A stretch of DNA of 64,000 bases, taken from positions 62,001 through 126,000 of the forward strand of contig NZ_DAMBQF010000001.1 of the NCBI RefSeq assembly GCF_032062245.1, given 5' to 3'. Below are positions 36,951 through 45,761 of the stretch, piece by piece. Within the stretch, counting starts at the first letter, position 1; each line of letters opens with the position of its first letter. This DNA is from Soonwooa sp032062245. Lineage in GTDB: Bacteria > Bacteroidota > Bacteroidia > Flavobacteriales > Weeksellaceae. The notes beneath the pieces were generated by a model, which saw nothing but the letters and a program-made list of their open reading frames with translations, did no database searches and was not told where the DNA came from. The position numbers and the translations under genes were made by a program.

Positions 36951-37406
36951 ATGTTCAAGAAATTATCGTGGGGACATGCAGTGGTTATAGCTTTAGGTAG
37001 TTTTATCGCATTTATTTTATACTTAATTCTCATCTTCCCAATGGGAAAACAAAATGCAGAAATGATATCTAATAACTATTACGAAGAAGAATTAGTCTAT
37101 CAAGATGTTATCGATGCTAAAAAAAGAGCGATGGAACTAGAAGTGCATCCAGTCTATTCTCAAGACAAAAATGGAATCAAACTTCATTTTCCGGAGGACA
37201 GAAAAGTTGACAAAAAAGAGATTGACTTTGTACTTTTCCGTACCGATGATTCGACTTTAGATTTAAAAAAAGTAGAATTTTTGGATGGGACTAACTCGAT
37301 GCTAATCCCTGCTAGAGTTTTGGTTCCTGGATCTTATACATTAAAAACTAAATGGAAAGAAAATAATCAATTGTACCAAATTGATTATGATGTATTATGG
37401 AAATAG
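36951..37406 (+). CDS. ccoH: FixH/CcoH family protein
   Basis: 151 residues: one N-terminal membrane helix (HAVVIALGSFIAFILYLILI) followed by 'NYYEEELVYQDVIDAKKRA', the FixH family signature, and a periplasmic beta-rich domain. Assists maturation of the cbb3 complex. Starts 9 bp after ccoG and overlaps the next gene by 10 bp. Confidence 0.9.
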   Translation: MFKKLSWGHAVVIALGSFIAFILYLILIFPMGKQNAEMISNNYYEEELVYQDVIDAKKRAMELEVHPVYSQDKNGIKLHFPEDRKVDKKEIDFVLFRTDDSTLDLKKVEFLDGTNSMLIPARVLVPGSYTLKTKWKENNQLYQIDYDVLWK

Positions 37407-38137
37407 CCTTGCTTTTTTCAGCATTATTTCTAGGATTTGCGTCGGGCTTTCATTGCGTTGGTATGTGTGGCCCGATTGCCCTTTCCATGGGATTAACGCG
37501 CGAACAAAAGATTAATTTCTACCTTCAGAATTTTACCTACAATTTGGGCCGAATTATCACCTATTCTATCCTTGGCGCTATTATCGGTATTGTTGGCGAA
37601 AGTTTTCAATTTGCAGGATTACAAACCACTTTGAGTATTGTTGTTGGGATTTTATTAATTTTAATGGCGTTATTTTCATTTGGAGGAAAAGACTTCGCAA
37701 CCAAAATCCCATTCATTAATAAAGCTTTATTACAAGTTAAATTAAAACTATCAAAACTCCTTACCAAAGCCGATCTTAGCTCACGTTTTACAACAGGATT
37801 GCTGAATGGTCTATTACCATGCGGAATGGTCTATATGGCGTTAACGGCATCCATAGCAGCTGGCGGAATCTGGCAAAGTGCGCTGTATATGCTATTTTTC
37901 GGATTGGGGACTTTTCCTTTTATGTTCGCTATCGTACTTATCGGTAATTTTCTTAACCAAAATATGCGTCTTAAAATTGTAAAAATCGTCCCAATTGTTT
38001 TGATACTTCTTGGTGGACTATTTATACTTCGAGGTTTAGAATTGGGCATTCCTTATTTGTCACCGAAAAAAGAAGCTTTACAAATTAAAACTCACAATCA
38101 TGGTACTGATCCTAACGATCATACCATGTGTCACTAA
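37397..38137 (+). CDS. SafE-like cytochrome oxidase maturation membrane protein (sulfite exporter TauE/SafE family)
   Basis: 246-residue membrane protein with 'GFASGFHCVGMCGPIALSMG' and 'TGLLNGLLPCGMVYMALTAS', two half-repeats each with Cys residues, typical of the copper-related TauE/SafE relatives (sometimes called CcoH2/DsbD-like) that end cco operons in Bacteroidetes. A His-rich tail (THNHGTDPNDHTMCH) fits metal handling. The start codon lies inside the end of ccoH. Confidence 0.9.
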   Translation: MEIALLFSALFLGFASGFHCVGMCGPIALSMGLTREQKINFYLQNFTYNLGRIITYSILGAIIGIVGESFQFAGLQTTLSIVVGILLILMALFSFGGKDFATKIPFINKALLQVKLKLSKLLTKADLSSRFTTGLLNGLLPCGMVYMALTASIAAGGIWQSALYMLFFGLGTFPFMFAIVLIGNFLNQNMRLKIVKIVPIVLILLGGLFILRGLELGIPYLSPKKEALQIKTHNHGTDPNDHTMCH

Positions 38138-38142
38138 ATAAA

Positions 38143-38170
38143 AAAACCTCCCGAATGCTCGAGAGGTTTT
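38143..38170. terminator. Bidirectional terminator at the end of the cco locus
   Basis: Hairpin AAAACCTC / GAGGTTTT with extra pairs (CCG..CGA) in a 12-nt interior, between convergent genes. Confidence 0.8.
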
Positions 38171-38189
38171 GCTTTATGATTCAATTTTA

Positions 38190-38660
38190 TTAAAAATCGA
38201 CATCTGCAGTTTCTTTCCCTTTTTGGAAGTTAACCGTTTTTAGATTGCCTTTATAAGAAACGTTTACAATATTAACTTGTTTAGGATAAACATTAGTCAA
38301 AATTGAATTCTTAATTCTAAGACTTGATACATCACTAACGCCAGTTGCTTCATAATACACGAAAACCGACTCACCATTAACCTGACTTCCTGTAAAAGTT
38401 AAAGTCTTGTTAGTCCCATTAACTGCTACTGCAACGTTGGCATTAACATACTTTTTAACATCAGCATCGAAACCTGCTGTATTTGGGTCAATACCTACTG
38501 CTTTAGAAATATGAGAGGTGTTAAGTTTAGTTGTAAATTTTAAGGTTTTACTACCTTCCACAAACTCAACCTTCGTCATCGAAGAAAACATCTCCAATCC
38601 AGTAAAACTCATTGCAATAAGCAATAGTAAAACCCCAAAAATGTTGAAATACTTTTTCAT
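38190..38660 (-). CDS. DUF6702 family secreted protein
   Basis: 156 residues with an N-terminal hydrophobic signal (IFGVLLLLIAMSFTGLEMF). The body is beta-rich ('SMTKVEFVEGSKTLKFTTKL', 'GESVFVYYEATGVSDVSSLR', 'ILTNVYPKQVNIVNVSYKG'), and the closing 'L...YPKQVNIVNV' pattern is characteristic of DUF6702. Function unknown, probably periplasmic. Convergent to the cco genes and upstream of nothing obviously linked. Confidence 0.7.
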   Translation of the reverse strand: MKKYFNIFGVLLLLIAMSFTGLEMFSSMTKVEFVEGSKTLKFTTKLNTSHISKAVGIDPNTAGFDADVKKYVNANVAVAVNGTNKTLTFTGSQVNGESVFVYYEATGVSDVSSLRIKNSILTNVYPKQVNIVNVSYKGNLKTVNFQKGKETADVDF

Positions 38661-38709
38661 AACAATTGATTTTTATATTTAGCTCAAATAACATGCCATG
38701 CGGCAGTAT

Positions 38710-39426
38710 TTAGAAATTCACGTTTACAGAATATTTATCATAGAAGGCTTTAATGTGAGCAACCGCTTCATCTGCAGTATCTACAACTCGGAACAATAAT
38801 AGATCTTCTTCATTTATTAATTTATTCTCAAGAAGTGTATTTTTGAACCAATCCAAAAGTCCACTCCAAAAATCTGATCCTACCAAAACAATCGGAAAAC
38901 GTCCAATTTTTTTTGTCTGAATTAAAGTCAATGCTTCCATCAACTCGTCCAAAGTCCCAAAACCTCCAGGCATTACAATAAAACCTTGAGAATACTTTAC
39001 AAACATCACTTTTCTAACAAAGAAATAATCGAAGTCCATATTGTAACCCTTGTCAATATACGGATTAAAATGCTGTTCAAAAGGTAAATCGATATTTAAA
39101 CCAATAGAACTTCCATGTCCGAAAGCGCCTCTGTTACCAGCTTCCATAATACCAGGACCGCCGCCAGTTATCACACCAAATCCTATTTCGGTGATTTTCT
39201 TAGCAATTTCGCTAGCCATTTTATAATAATAGTCCTCTTCCTTCAGACGAGCGGATCCAAAAATAGAAACACAAGGTCCTATTCTACTCATTTTTTCGTA
39301 ACCATCTACGAATTCTGACATGACTTTAAAAACCATCCAGCTGTCTTTGGTAATGGTTTCGTCCCAAGTTTTTCTACGAAAACTCTCATGTAACTTTTTA
39401 TCTAAATCTTGATTATCGTCAATCAT
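38710..39426 (-). CDS. LOG-family nucleotide phosphoribohydrolase (TIGR00730)
   Basis: 238 residues, Rossmann-like, with GGGPGIMEAGNRGA and PGGFGTLDELMEALT, the two LOG motifs. Enzymes of this family release the base from nucleoside monophosphates such as cytokinin riboside phosphates or AMP/purine nucleotides; the cytokinin name should not be taken as proof of hormone production. It overlaps the start of the upstream nucleotidyltransferase gene end by 4 bp (ATGA). Confidence 0.9.
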   Translation of the reverse strand: MIDDNQDLDKKLHESFRRKTWDETITKDSWMVFKVMSEFVDGYEKMSRIGPCVSIFGSARLKEEDYYYKMASEIAKKITEIGFGVITGGGPGIMEAGNRGAFGHGSSIGLNIDLPFEQHFNPYIDKGYNMDFDYFFVRKVMFVKYSQGFIVMPGGFGTLDELMEALTLIQTKKIGRFPIVLVGSDFWSGLLDWFKNTLLENKLINEEDLLLFRVVDTADEAVAHIKAFYDKYSVNVNF

Positions 39427-40139
39427 AAAAATATTTTTTCTGCTTCTGTAATAGATTCTGGTTTTCCAACATCAATAAGATTCGCGTGATGCTCGTAACC
39501 AACAATCTGTTCTGTCATCATCATATCGAGATATTCCTCCATGATGGAGAATTTGCCAGTTCTTTTAATTTTATTAAAAATCGCTGAATTAATGCAATGG
39601 ATTCCGCTAAAAGCCAATTCTTTAAATCCTACATTTGTGCTTGCCATTCTGGTTTCGGCAGTCCCAACATTCTTCCAACCTTTCAAAATCATATGATCGT
39701 CGAAAAATAATTTTCGAGAACTTTTTCTATCCGAAACCGCTAAAGTAACAAAATTCTCAGATTCGAGATGTGACTTAATAAAATCTGAAATATTAAGATC
39801 TGTGAGGATGTCCGCATTCATAATGAGGAAATCTTCTTCTGATGATAAAAAATCTTTTGCAAAAAGCAAACCACCACCAGTTTCCAAGAGTTCATTTCGC
39901 TCGTCAGAAATTTCAATATTGGCTCCGAAATTATTTTTAAGTTTTAAAAAATCAACAATTTGTTCTCCAAAATGATGAATATTAATAACAAAATCATTGA
40001 TGCCGAAAGATTGCAAATATTTGATATTACGTTCTAACAACGGGCTTCCGTTAACTTCGGCTAAAGCTTTCGGATGCGAATTGGTGAAAGGTTGCAAACG
40101 TGTCCCCTTTCCTGCCGCAAAAATTAGAGCTTTCATCAA
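39423..40139 (-). CDS. Sugar-1-phosphate nucleotidyltransferase (MurU/GlmU-N-like)
   Basis: 238 residues with the N-terminal NTP-transferase signature 'ALIFAAGKGTRLQPFTNSHP', 'NADIL' for the metal-binding Asp and 'ISDERNELLETGGGLLFAKD'. It is close in size to MurNAc-1-phosphate uridylyltransferase. No left-handed helix domain follows. It starts at 40139 or at Met2 (40136). The 4-bp overlap with the LOG gene and 5-bp gap from the RapZ-like gene indicate a three-gene operon. Confidence 0.88.
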   Translation of the reverse strand: MMKALIFAAGKGTRLQPFTNSHPKALAEVNGSPLLERNIKYLQSFGINDFVINIHHFGEQIVDFLKLKNNFGANIEISDERNELLETGGGLLFAKDFLSSEEDFLIMNADILTDLNISDFIKSHLESENFVTLAVSDRKSSRKLFFDDHMILKGWKNVGTAETRMASTNVGFKELAFSGIHCINSAIFNKIKRTGKFSIMEEYLDMMMTEQIVGYEHHANLIDVGKPESITEAEKIFL

Positions 40140-40144
40140 TCAAT

Positions 40145-40561
40145 TTATTTATTAAGTTGTGGTTGCTCATCATGATTAATCACCACTTCGACTTCAGGAT
40201 ATTTTTCTTTAATAAATTCTGCAATTTTTATCGCTGAATATACCGAACGATGTTGTCCACCAGTACAACCAAAATTAATTTGCAAATTTTCAAAACCTCG
40301 TGCTAAATAATCTTCAATATTAATGGAAACGATAGATTTAATCGCGTTTAAGAAATGTGGCATCTGCGTTTTCTCTTCCAAATAATCTTGGACAGCGACA
40401 TCATTACCTGTTTGGATTTTGTATTCTTCGATACGTCCCGGATTGAGAATTCCACGACAATCAAAGACAAATCCGCCACCATTCCCAGAATTATCTTTCG
40501 GTATTCCTTCTTTTTTATATGAGAAACTATGTATTTCAACTTTCAAAGTATTGGACATCAT
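40145..40561 (-). CDS. RapZ C-terminal domain protein
   Basis: 138 residues matching only the C-terminal (RNA- or sugar-sensing) domain of RapZ: 'GFVFDCRGILNPGR', 'NFGCTGGQHRSVYSAI' and 'VVINHDEQPQLNK'. The N-terminal P-loop kinase domain is absent, as is usual for stand-alone copies in Bacteroidetes. In RapZ this domain binds glucosamine-6-phosphate; in the present context, next to a sugar nucleotidyltransferase, a role in amino-sugar metabolism is plausible. Confidence 0.88.
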   Translation of the reverse strand: MMSNTLKVEIHSFSYKKEGIPKDNSGNGGGFVFDCRGILNPGRIEEYKIQTGNDVAVQDYLEEKTQMPHFLNAIKSIVSINIEDYLARGFENLQINFGCTGGQHRSVYSAIKIAEFIKEKYPEVEVVINHDEQPQLNK

Positions 40562-40720
40562 TTTTTAATTTTTGTAAAAATAGTTTTTTTAATATGCTTA
40601 ACGCAAAAAGAAATGATGTAATTTTGCAGCATCAAAGCTTCTATACTATGCAAAACATTGCAATATAGTAGATTAACAACAATTTTTGTATATTAGATTT
40701 CTAACTAAAAAAACATAGAT

Positions 40721-41929
40721 ATGAAATTCTTCCGTTACCTTTTATTTGCAAGTTTAGTCCTTGTGATGTCTTGTAAAAAAACAAGTGTAGATGGTGCTAA
40801 CAGAAAAGCTTTCCAAGAAAGTATCAACGATATGACCTCATCGTTACCAACACTTAAGCAAATAAAATTCAATGAAGCTTTATATATTCTTAAAACTTTT
40901 GGTGTAGAAGCCGATGGCGATATTGCAGAAATTGAAGCTTTAGGAAAACTTCTTAACGGAAAAAAAGTTCCTGACATTTTGAAAATGGCGGACGAAGTGG
41001 CTCAAAAAAATAACATTACTTGGTCTAGCACTGCTCCACCATCATTAGGAACCATGAATATCTTCGGTGATGAAAAAGCATCGGAAGTTGACCCGAACGA
41101 CGTAACAGCTAGCGGACTTAACATTGTTGTTCGTCCTGCGATGTCAGACAGCATCACTGGTCCAAAGGCAATTGTTGTTGTACCGCAATTGGTTGATCAA
41201 AACGGTGAAAAAGTAAGTTTCACAGGCGCTGGTCTAGAAACGACACTTGAAGTTTTCAGTAACGGAAACAAATTGCAAACTGCTAAAAACATGATGCAGG
41301 ACAATAACTTCAAAGGTTTTACTATTAAATTTTCTTCTCTTCCTATTGCAAGTATTGTTGACAACAAATTAGAAGTTAAGGTCAGTGTAAAAACGGCTAA
41401 GAAAGTCTATCAAATGATTAAATCTGGAATTGAATTTAATCCTCGTGCAATTGTACAAGCAGCGCCTTCTACAAATATCCCTGAACCAACAGATCCAACT
41501 TTAGCTGATCCAAACAACCCAGAAAACCCAACAACTGGAACAGAAAACCCAACAACAGGAACAACTCCAACCACGCCTACGACACCTACTAAACCAGCAG
41601 GAGATCCAAAGACAACGGTTTCAAAATTCTTGAGTAGTCTTAATTCTCAAAACTATAAAGCCGCTTTTGACAATGCAGACAACCCAGCTTGGGGAAGTTA
41701 TGATAAATTTTCAAATCCAAATTCTGGCTTTGGTTCGGTTAAAAGTGTGAAGGTTAATTCGCTTTCTGCACCAGTTACCAAAGACAATGCATCTACGGTT
41801 AATGCTAACTACGATGTAACCGACAAAGACGGCAATGTGACTTCGCTTAATGTAACTTATGGACTTAAATCCACTTCTAACGGTTGGAAAATCACAAGCT
41901 ACAAAATCAATTCATCTAAAAAACAATAA
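40721..41929 (+). CDS. Lipoprotein with Thr/Pro-rich linker and C-terminal NTF2-like domain
   Basis: 402 residues with a lipoprotein signal (FASLVLVMSCKK, Cys18). The N-terminal part (30-240) is unrecognised: 'GLNIVVRPAMSDSITGPKA'. A Pro/Thr/Asn-rich linker follows at about 255-290 (repeats of 'NPTTGT' and 'TPTTP'), then a DUF4878-like/NTF2-like domain ('FLSSLNSQNYKAAFDNAD', 'NVTYGLKSTSNGWKITSYKI'). Probably surface or periplasmic. It is followed by apt 4 bp downstream, so they share a transcript although no functional link is evident. Confidence 0.7.
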   Translation: MKFFRYLLFASLVLVMSCKKTSVDGANRKAFQESINDMTSSLPTLKQIKFNEALYILKTFGVEADGDIAEIEALGKLLNGKKVPDILKMADEVAQKNNITWSSTAPPSLGTMNIFGDEKASEVDPNDVTASGLNIVVRPAMSDSITGPKAIVVVPQLVDQNGEKVSFTGAGLETTLEVFSNGNKLQTAKNMMQDNNFKGFTIKFSSLPIASIVDNKLEVKVSVKTAKKVYQMIKSGIEFNPRAIVQAAPSTNIPEPTDPTLADPNNPENPTTGTENPTTGTTPTTPTTPTKPAGDPKTTVSKFLSSLNSQNYKAAFDNADNPAWGSYDKFSNPNSGFGSVKSVKVNSLSAPVTKDNASTVNANYDVTDKDGNVTSLNVTYGLKSTSNGWKITSYKINSSKKQ

Positions 41930-41933
41930 TTAA

Positions 41934-42470
41934 ATGGCATCTTCGGAGCTTATCCACGATTTAGAAAAAACAATAACCAATATCCCTGACTTTCCTATTG
42001 AAGGCATTCAGTTTAAGGATATTTCACCAATATTTTTACAGCCAAAACTTTACGAAGCGGTTATTAAAGACTTTGTAGAATTTAGCAAAGGAAAAATCGA
42101 TGTCGTTTGTGGTATCGAAAGTCGCGGGTATCTTTTTGGAATTGCGATTGCGGTTGCGTTAGAAGTTCCATTTATTTTAATTCGTAAAAAAGGAAAACTT
42201 CCACCACCATTTATTGGACAAGTTTATGACTTAGAATATGGCACCTCGGAAATTGAGATGAAAACCGACCAACTACAAAAAGGACAACGCGTGTTAATCC
42301 ACGACGATCTTTTAGCAACTGGCGGCACAACAGAAGCCGCAGCCAAATTAGTTGAAAAGCAAGGTGGCATCCCAGCACAATTCAGTTTTTTGATTTATTT
42401 GGAAGGGCTTAACGGCTCCAAAAAACTTGAAAAATTCAACGCAGATATTTATTCAATTTTAAAATATTAA
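41934..42470 (+). CDS. apt: Adenine phosphoribosyltransferase
   Basis: 178 residues. Salvages adenine with PRPP to AMP in the cytoplasm. Contains the PRPP-binding motif VLIHDDLLATGGTTEA, the hood motif 'PDFPIEGIQFKDISPIF' and 'GIESRGYLFG', all specific to Apt. Confidence 0.97.
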   Translation: MASSELIHDLEKTITNIPDFPIEGIQFKDISPIFLQPKLYEAVIKDFVEFSKGKIDVVCGIESRGYLFGIAIAVALEVPFILIRKKGKLPPPFIGQVYDLEYGTSEIEMKTDQLQKGQRVLIHDDLLATGGTTEAAAKLVEKQGGIPAQFSFLIYLEGLNGSKKLEKFNADIYSILKY

Positions 42471-42540
42471 TCTATAAAACGCAGTTTTTTTGCATATCAC
42501 ACAGAAAGCATTAAATTTGCATTTCGATTATATAAAAAAT

Positions 42541-43242
42541 ATGGCAGACTTAAATAAAAAACAAATCGAGGAAGGTAAAGAAACCGTAGAGTTTTTTAAA
42601 GACTTAGACCAAAAAGCTTTCAATGTAGAACAAGGCTTAGAGAAGCATTCTAAAACAATTAGTATTGCTTTCGGAGTTCTTATCCTTGCAGTTTTAGGAT
42701 TCTTTGGTTACAAACAATTTATCGTTGGACCTCAAAACGAAGAAGCGACTAAATCATTCTTAACAGCTCTTGCTAACCTTTCCAAAGGTGATAACGACTT
42801 AGCTTTAGGAGGAAAAAGCGCTGCTAATCCTGGTTTTGTTGGGACTTACAACGAGTATTCTGCTACAGATGCTGGTAAGTTAGCGGCTTATAACGCAGGT
42901 CTTATCGAATTCAAAAAAGGAAATTTCCAAAAAGCTTATGACATGTTGGACAAATTCAGCAGCGACAATAAGACTTTAATGGCGATGAAGTACGGTGCAA
43001 TGGCAGATTGCTCTGCTAACCTTAACCGTAGCGATGACGCAATGTCTAATCTTGACAAAGCAACAACTGCGTCAAAGGATGCTTATACAACTTATTATTT
43101 TACAAAAAAAGCAGGGATGTTGGCATTGTCTCTTAACAAAAAGGCAGAAGCTAAAAAATACTTTGCAACAATCGATGAGAAGTATCAAGACTATGACAAT
43201 GGTCAGTCTGATGCTTATATTGAAATGACTAAATATTACTAA
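42541..43242 (+). CDS. Tetratricopeptide-repeat membrane protein
   Basis: 233 residues from the ATG at 42541 (MADLNKKQIEEGKETVEFF); an earlier ATG at 42490 lies in sequence that looks non-coding. One membrane helix (ISIAFGVLILAVLGFFGYKQF) is followed by TPR-like helical repeats ('AYNAGLIEFKKGNFQKAYDM', 'GAMADCSANLNRSDDAMSNL'). It resembles the YfgM/TPR_21-type anchored proteins. It is 3 bp upstream of ribH, an arrangement often seen in Flavobacteriia. Confidence 0.85.
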   Translation: MADLNKKQIEEGKETVEFFKDLDQKAFNVEQGLEKHSKTISIAFGVLILAVLGFFGYKQFIVGPQNEEATKSFLTALANLSKGDNDLALGGKSAANPGFVGTYNEYSATDAGKLAAYNAGLIEFKKGNFQKAYDMLDKFSSDNKTLMAMKYGAMADCSANLNRSDDAMSNLDKATTASKDAYTTYYFTKKAGMLALSLNKKAEAKKYFATIDEKYQDYDNGQSDAYIEMTKYY

Positions 43243-43245
43243 AAC

Positions 43246-43728
43246 ATGGCAACGGTTAATCTTTCCGATTACAAGCCACTCAGCCTATCAAATGCCGATG
43301 AATATTCTATCGGCATTGTTGTTTCTGAGTGGAATGATTTTGTAACATTCAACATGCGCGATGGCGCGATAGAAGTACTTCAAAAAGAAGGCATTCGTAA
43401 AGAAAACATCAAAGTTTTCTACGTCCCGGGCGCTTTCGAACTTAGTTTTGCAGCAATGCAAATGTGCAAATCCAACCGTTTTGCAGCCGTTATCGCTATT
43501 GGATGCGTTATTCGTGGCGAGACGCCGCATTTTGACTACGTTTGTTCGGCAGTGGCGCACGGCATCAAAGATTGCAACGTCCTTACCAAGACGCCGACTA
43601 TTTTCTGCGTTTTAACAGACGACACCAAAGAACAGTCTATTGCAAGAAGTGGTGGTGCATTGGGCAACAAAGGCATCGAAGCAGCCGTTACAGCCATCAA
43701 AATGATACAGTTTAACAACAAAGTATAA
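43246..43728 (+). CDS. ribH: 6,7-dimethyl-8-ribityllumazine synthase
   Basis: 160 residues. Condenses the pyrimidinedione with dihydroxybutanone phosphate in the penultimate step of riboflavin synthesis, usually as an icosahedral or pentameric assembly. Signature blocks: 'VSEWNDFVTFNMRDGAIEVL', 'VPGAFELSFAAMQM', 'AIGCVIRGETPHFDYVCSAV' (catalytic His in HFDY) and 'GNKGIEAAVTAIKMI'. Confidence 0.97.
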   Translation: MATVNLSDYKPLSLSNADEYSIGIVVSEWNDFVTFNMRDGAIEVLQKEGIRKENIKVFYVPGAFELSFAAMQMCKSNRFAAVIAIGCVIRGETPHFDYVCSAVAHGIKDCNVLTKTPTIFCVLTDDTKEQSIARSGGALGNKGIEAAVTAIKMIQFNNKV

Positions 43729-43731
43729 TTT

Positions 43732-43850
43732 TAGGAGCAGGACCATTCGCCATGCTTTTGACTATTAGTCCCTCTGTCCGCACTCGCTGTTGTAGCCAAA
43801 GCAAATCCAAGCTTTACAACGAGCTCAAACAATTGCTCCCATCGGGGCTA
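43732..43850 (-). repeat. Flavobacteria-type dispersed intergenic repeat
   Basis: About 119 bp, richer in GC than the flanks. Read on the minus strand it begins TAGCCCCGATGGGAGC and ends in GCTCCTA, boundaries that resemble a family of extragenic elements I know from Flavobacterium and Chryseobacterium intergenic regions. Internal inverted repeat TTGTA..AAAGC / GCTTTACAA. No coding frame. It lies between ribH and its terminator hairpin. Copy number cannot be assessed here. Confidence 0.5.
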
Positions 43851-43885
43851 TTTTAGACGATTTTCCACATTCTTAGAATAAAATT

Positions 43886-43915
43886 AAATGTAGGTTTCTC
43901 ACCTACATTTTTTTT
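43886..43915 (+). terminator. Rho-independent terminator downstream of ribH
   Basis: Perfect 10-bp stem AAATGTAGGT / ACCTACATTT with loop TTCTC followed by a T tract. Confidence 0.85.
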
Positions 43916-43943
43916 GTACTTTTATCACATAAATTTTCAAACT

Positions 43944-44801
43944 ATGAAATGGACTAACGATAGAAGTGACAACGTTGACGACAGACGTGGTTCCGGCGGA
44001 GGTGGCGGAATGCTTGTTGGCGGTGGATTGGGCACTTTAATTATTGCTGCTATTGTTTTCTTTTTAGGAGGCGATCCATCAGCAATTTTAGGGACTGCTG
44101 TTAACTCTGGCGGACAACAGACCGAACAAAGACAACTTAACCAACAAGAACTTCAAGTTCGTGAGTTTGTACGGATGGTAACAGCCGAGACTGAGAAAAC
44201 ATGGTCACAAATCTTCCAGCAAAACGGAATGACTTATATAGAACCGCATGTTGTACTTTTCGAAGACGTAACGCGCTCTGGTTGCGGTACAGCGCAAGCG
44301 GCGATGGGACCTTTCTATTGTCCCGCTGACGAAACAGCCTACATGGACATGAGCTTCTTCAACGAGTTGCAACAACGCTTTGGTGCTAAAGTAACCGAAT
44401 TTTCTATCGCTTATGTAATGGCGCATGAAGTTGGTCACCATGTACAGACTTTGTTAGGAACGACACAAAAAGTAGATCAACTTAGACAAAGTGGACGTTA
44501 CTCCGAAGCTGAAATGAATCGTGTATCGGTTGCAACCGAACTACAAGCGGATTTCTACGCTGGTGTATGGGCAAGACAAACGGACAATCGTGAAAAGATA
44601 TTAGAACCCGGCGACATTGAGTCTGCAATTAGTGCAGCAGAAGCTGTTGGTGACGACAATATCCAAAAAAGATCAAGCGGCTATGTTAATCAAGAAGCTT
44701 TTACACATGGTTCTTCTGCTCAACGTAAAGAATGGTTTATGAAAGGTTACAACACAGGCGACATTCGTCAAGGTGACACTTTCAATGCTCTTTTGAAATA
44801 G
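43944..44801 (+). CDS. YpfJ-family neutral zinc metallopeptidase
   Basis: 285 residues from the ATG at 43944 (MKWTNDRSDNVDDRRG); the upstream in-frame ATG at 43914 overlaps the terminator of ribH. N-terminal Gly-rich stretch, one membrane helix (GGLGTLIIAAIVFFLGG), then a zinc-peptidase domain with AYVMAHEVGHHVQ (HExxH: His161, Glu162, His165) and 'ATELQADFYAGVWARQ' carrying the third ligand. Natural substrate unknown. Confidence 0.93.
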   Translation: MKWTNDRSDNVDDRRGSGGGGGMLVGGGLGTLIIAAIVFFLGGDPSAILGTAVNSGGQQTEQRQLNQQELQVREFVRMVTAETEKTWSQIFQQNGMTYIEPHVVLFEDVTRSGCGTAQAAMGPFYCPADETAYMDMSFFNELQQRFGAKVTEFSIAYVMAHEVGHHVQTLLGTTQKVDQLRQSGRYSEAEMNRVSVATELQADFYAGVWARQTDNREKILEPGDIESAISAAEAVGDDNIQKRSSGYVNQEAFTHGSSAQRKEWFMKGYNTGDIRQGDTFNALLK

Positions 44802-44832
44802 AAAAGTCTACAAAAAATAATGTAACAAAAAC

Positions 44833-44863
44833 AAGCCGCGCGGAACGAAGTTCCGCGCGGCTT
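44833..44863. terminator. Bidirectional GC-rich terminator
   Basis: Perfect 14-bp stem AAGCCGCGCGGAAC / GTTCCGCGCGGCTT with loop GAA between the convergent metallopeptidase and sensor kinase genes. Unusually GC-rich for this genome. Confidence 0.88.
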
Positions 44864-44888
44864 TCTTTACTAATATGAAAAAAATAAA

Positions 44889-45761
44889 CTAATTGGGAAT
44901 TTGCAACTGATAATGCGTCCCTATTTTTGAATGCACATAATAGACGGAAGCTTCTATCTGCTTACTAAGCTCCATCGCCAATTTTAATCCCAAAGAAGGA
45001 GAATTTTTAAAATCAATCTCCGAAAAATTTTTGAGACCATTATCTTTAACATCAATAGCTAACTTGCCTGCTTCTTGCTTTACATTAACATTAACTTTTA
45101 AGCGCTCCTCTCCAACTGGTTGATGTGCAAAAGCACTTGACATCAACTCATGAACAATAAGCCCAATAAAAGCAAGTTTTTCAACCTCCAATTTTGGATT
45201 ATGATTGACGCTAAATCTTAGATCAGCATGATTTGACTTCTCATTAATAAAACTTTCAAACATGGACATATATTCCTTCATGTGTAGTTGACTTTGGTTA
45301 GATCGCCTCGTTAACTCATTGTGCATTTGTCCAAGATCTGACACTCTATTTTTAATAGCTAATAAAGCAGTATTAACCTCTGGAGAACAGCCAACACCTT
45401 CCGCATCAAAAAGTGATTGCATTAAAGAATGTTGATAACTAAAGCGTAAATCTGCATTTCTACTTAAGAATTCATTTTCGGTTTTTAATTTAATAATCTC
45501 AGCTGTTGCGCTTTTTCTATGACGTCTGTGTTTTTTAAAAAAGAATAAAAACATTAAAACACATAGCAGAAAAATACCAAAAAACACGTCAATATGCTGA
45601 TTCCTATACGAAATGTCACGAAAAAAAACAGCAATCGAATTTGTGATGCTTGTATTTTGTGGTAATGGCACTAAAAATTTGACAGTTGACAAAAAAGAAA
45701 AGTCTTTATAGAAAAGCTGAGGCGACGAATACACACACTCAGCAAAAGCAAAGCATCTCAT
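44889..45761 (-). CDS. Orphan membrane sensor kinase-like protein (HisKA_2 type, degenerate ATPase)
   Basis: 290 residues: one membrane helix (HIDVFFGIFLLCVLMFLFFF), a coiled segment, a DHp-like region ('LSRNADLRFSYQHSLMQSLF', 'AIKNRVSDLGQMHNELTRRS') and a C-terminal HATPase-like fold. The N box, normally ELVTNALKH, reads ELMSSAFAHQ without the Asn, and the G1 box is 'DVKDNGLKNF' without the usual DxGxG glycines. No response regulator is adjacent. It may act as an adaptor or pseudokinase. The N-terminal start is uncertain. Confidence 0.7.
   Translation of the reverse strand: MRCFAFAECVYSSPQLFYKDFSFLSTVKFLVPLPQNTSITNSIAVFFRDISYRNQHIDVFFGIFLLCVLMFLFFFKKHRRHRKSATAEIIKLKTENEFLSRNADLRFSYQHSLMQSLFDAEGVGCSPEVNTALLAIKNRVSDLGQMHNELTRRSNQSQLHMKEYMSMFESFINEKSNHADLRFSVNHNPKLEVEKLAFIGLIVHELMSSAFAHQPVGEERLKVNVNVKQEAGKLAIDVKDNGLKNFSEIDFKNSPSLGLKLAMELSKQIEASVYYVHSKIGTHYQLQIPN

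Noticed and set aside
38710..39426. Cytokinin production by the LOG-family gene
   Set aside because: The motif is general to nucleotide phosphoribohydrolases; no isopentenyltransferase for cytokinin synthesis is nearby.
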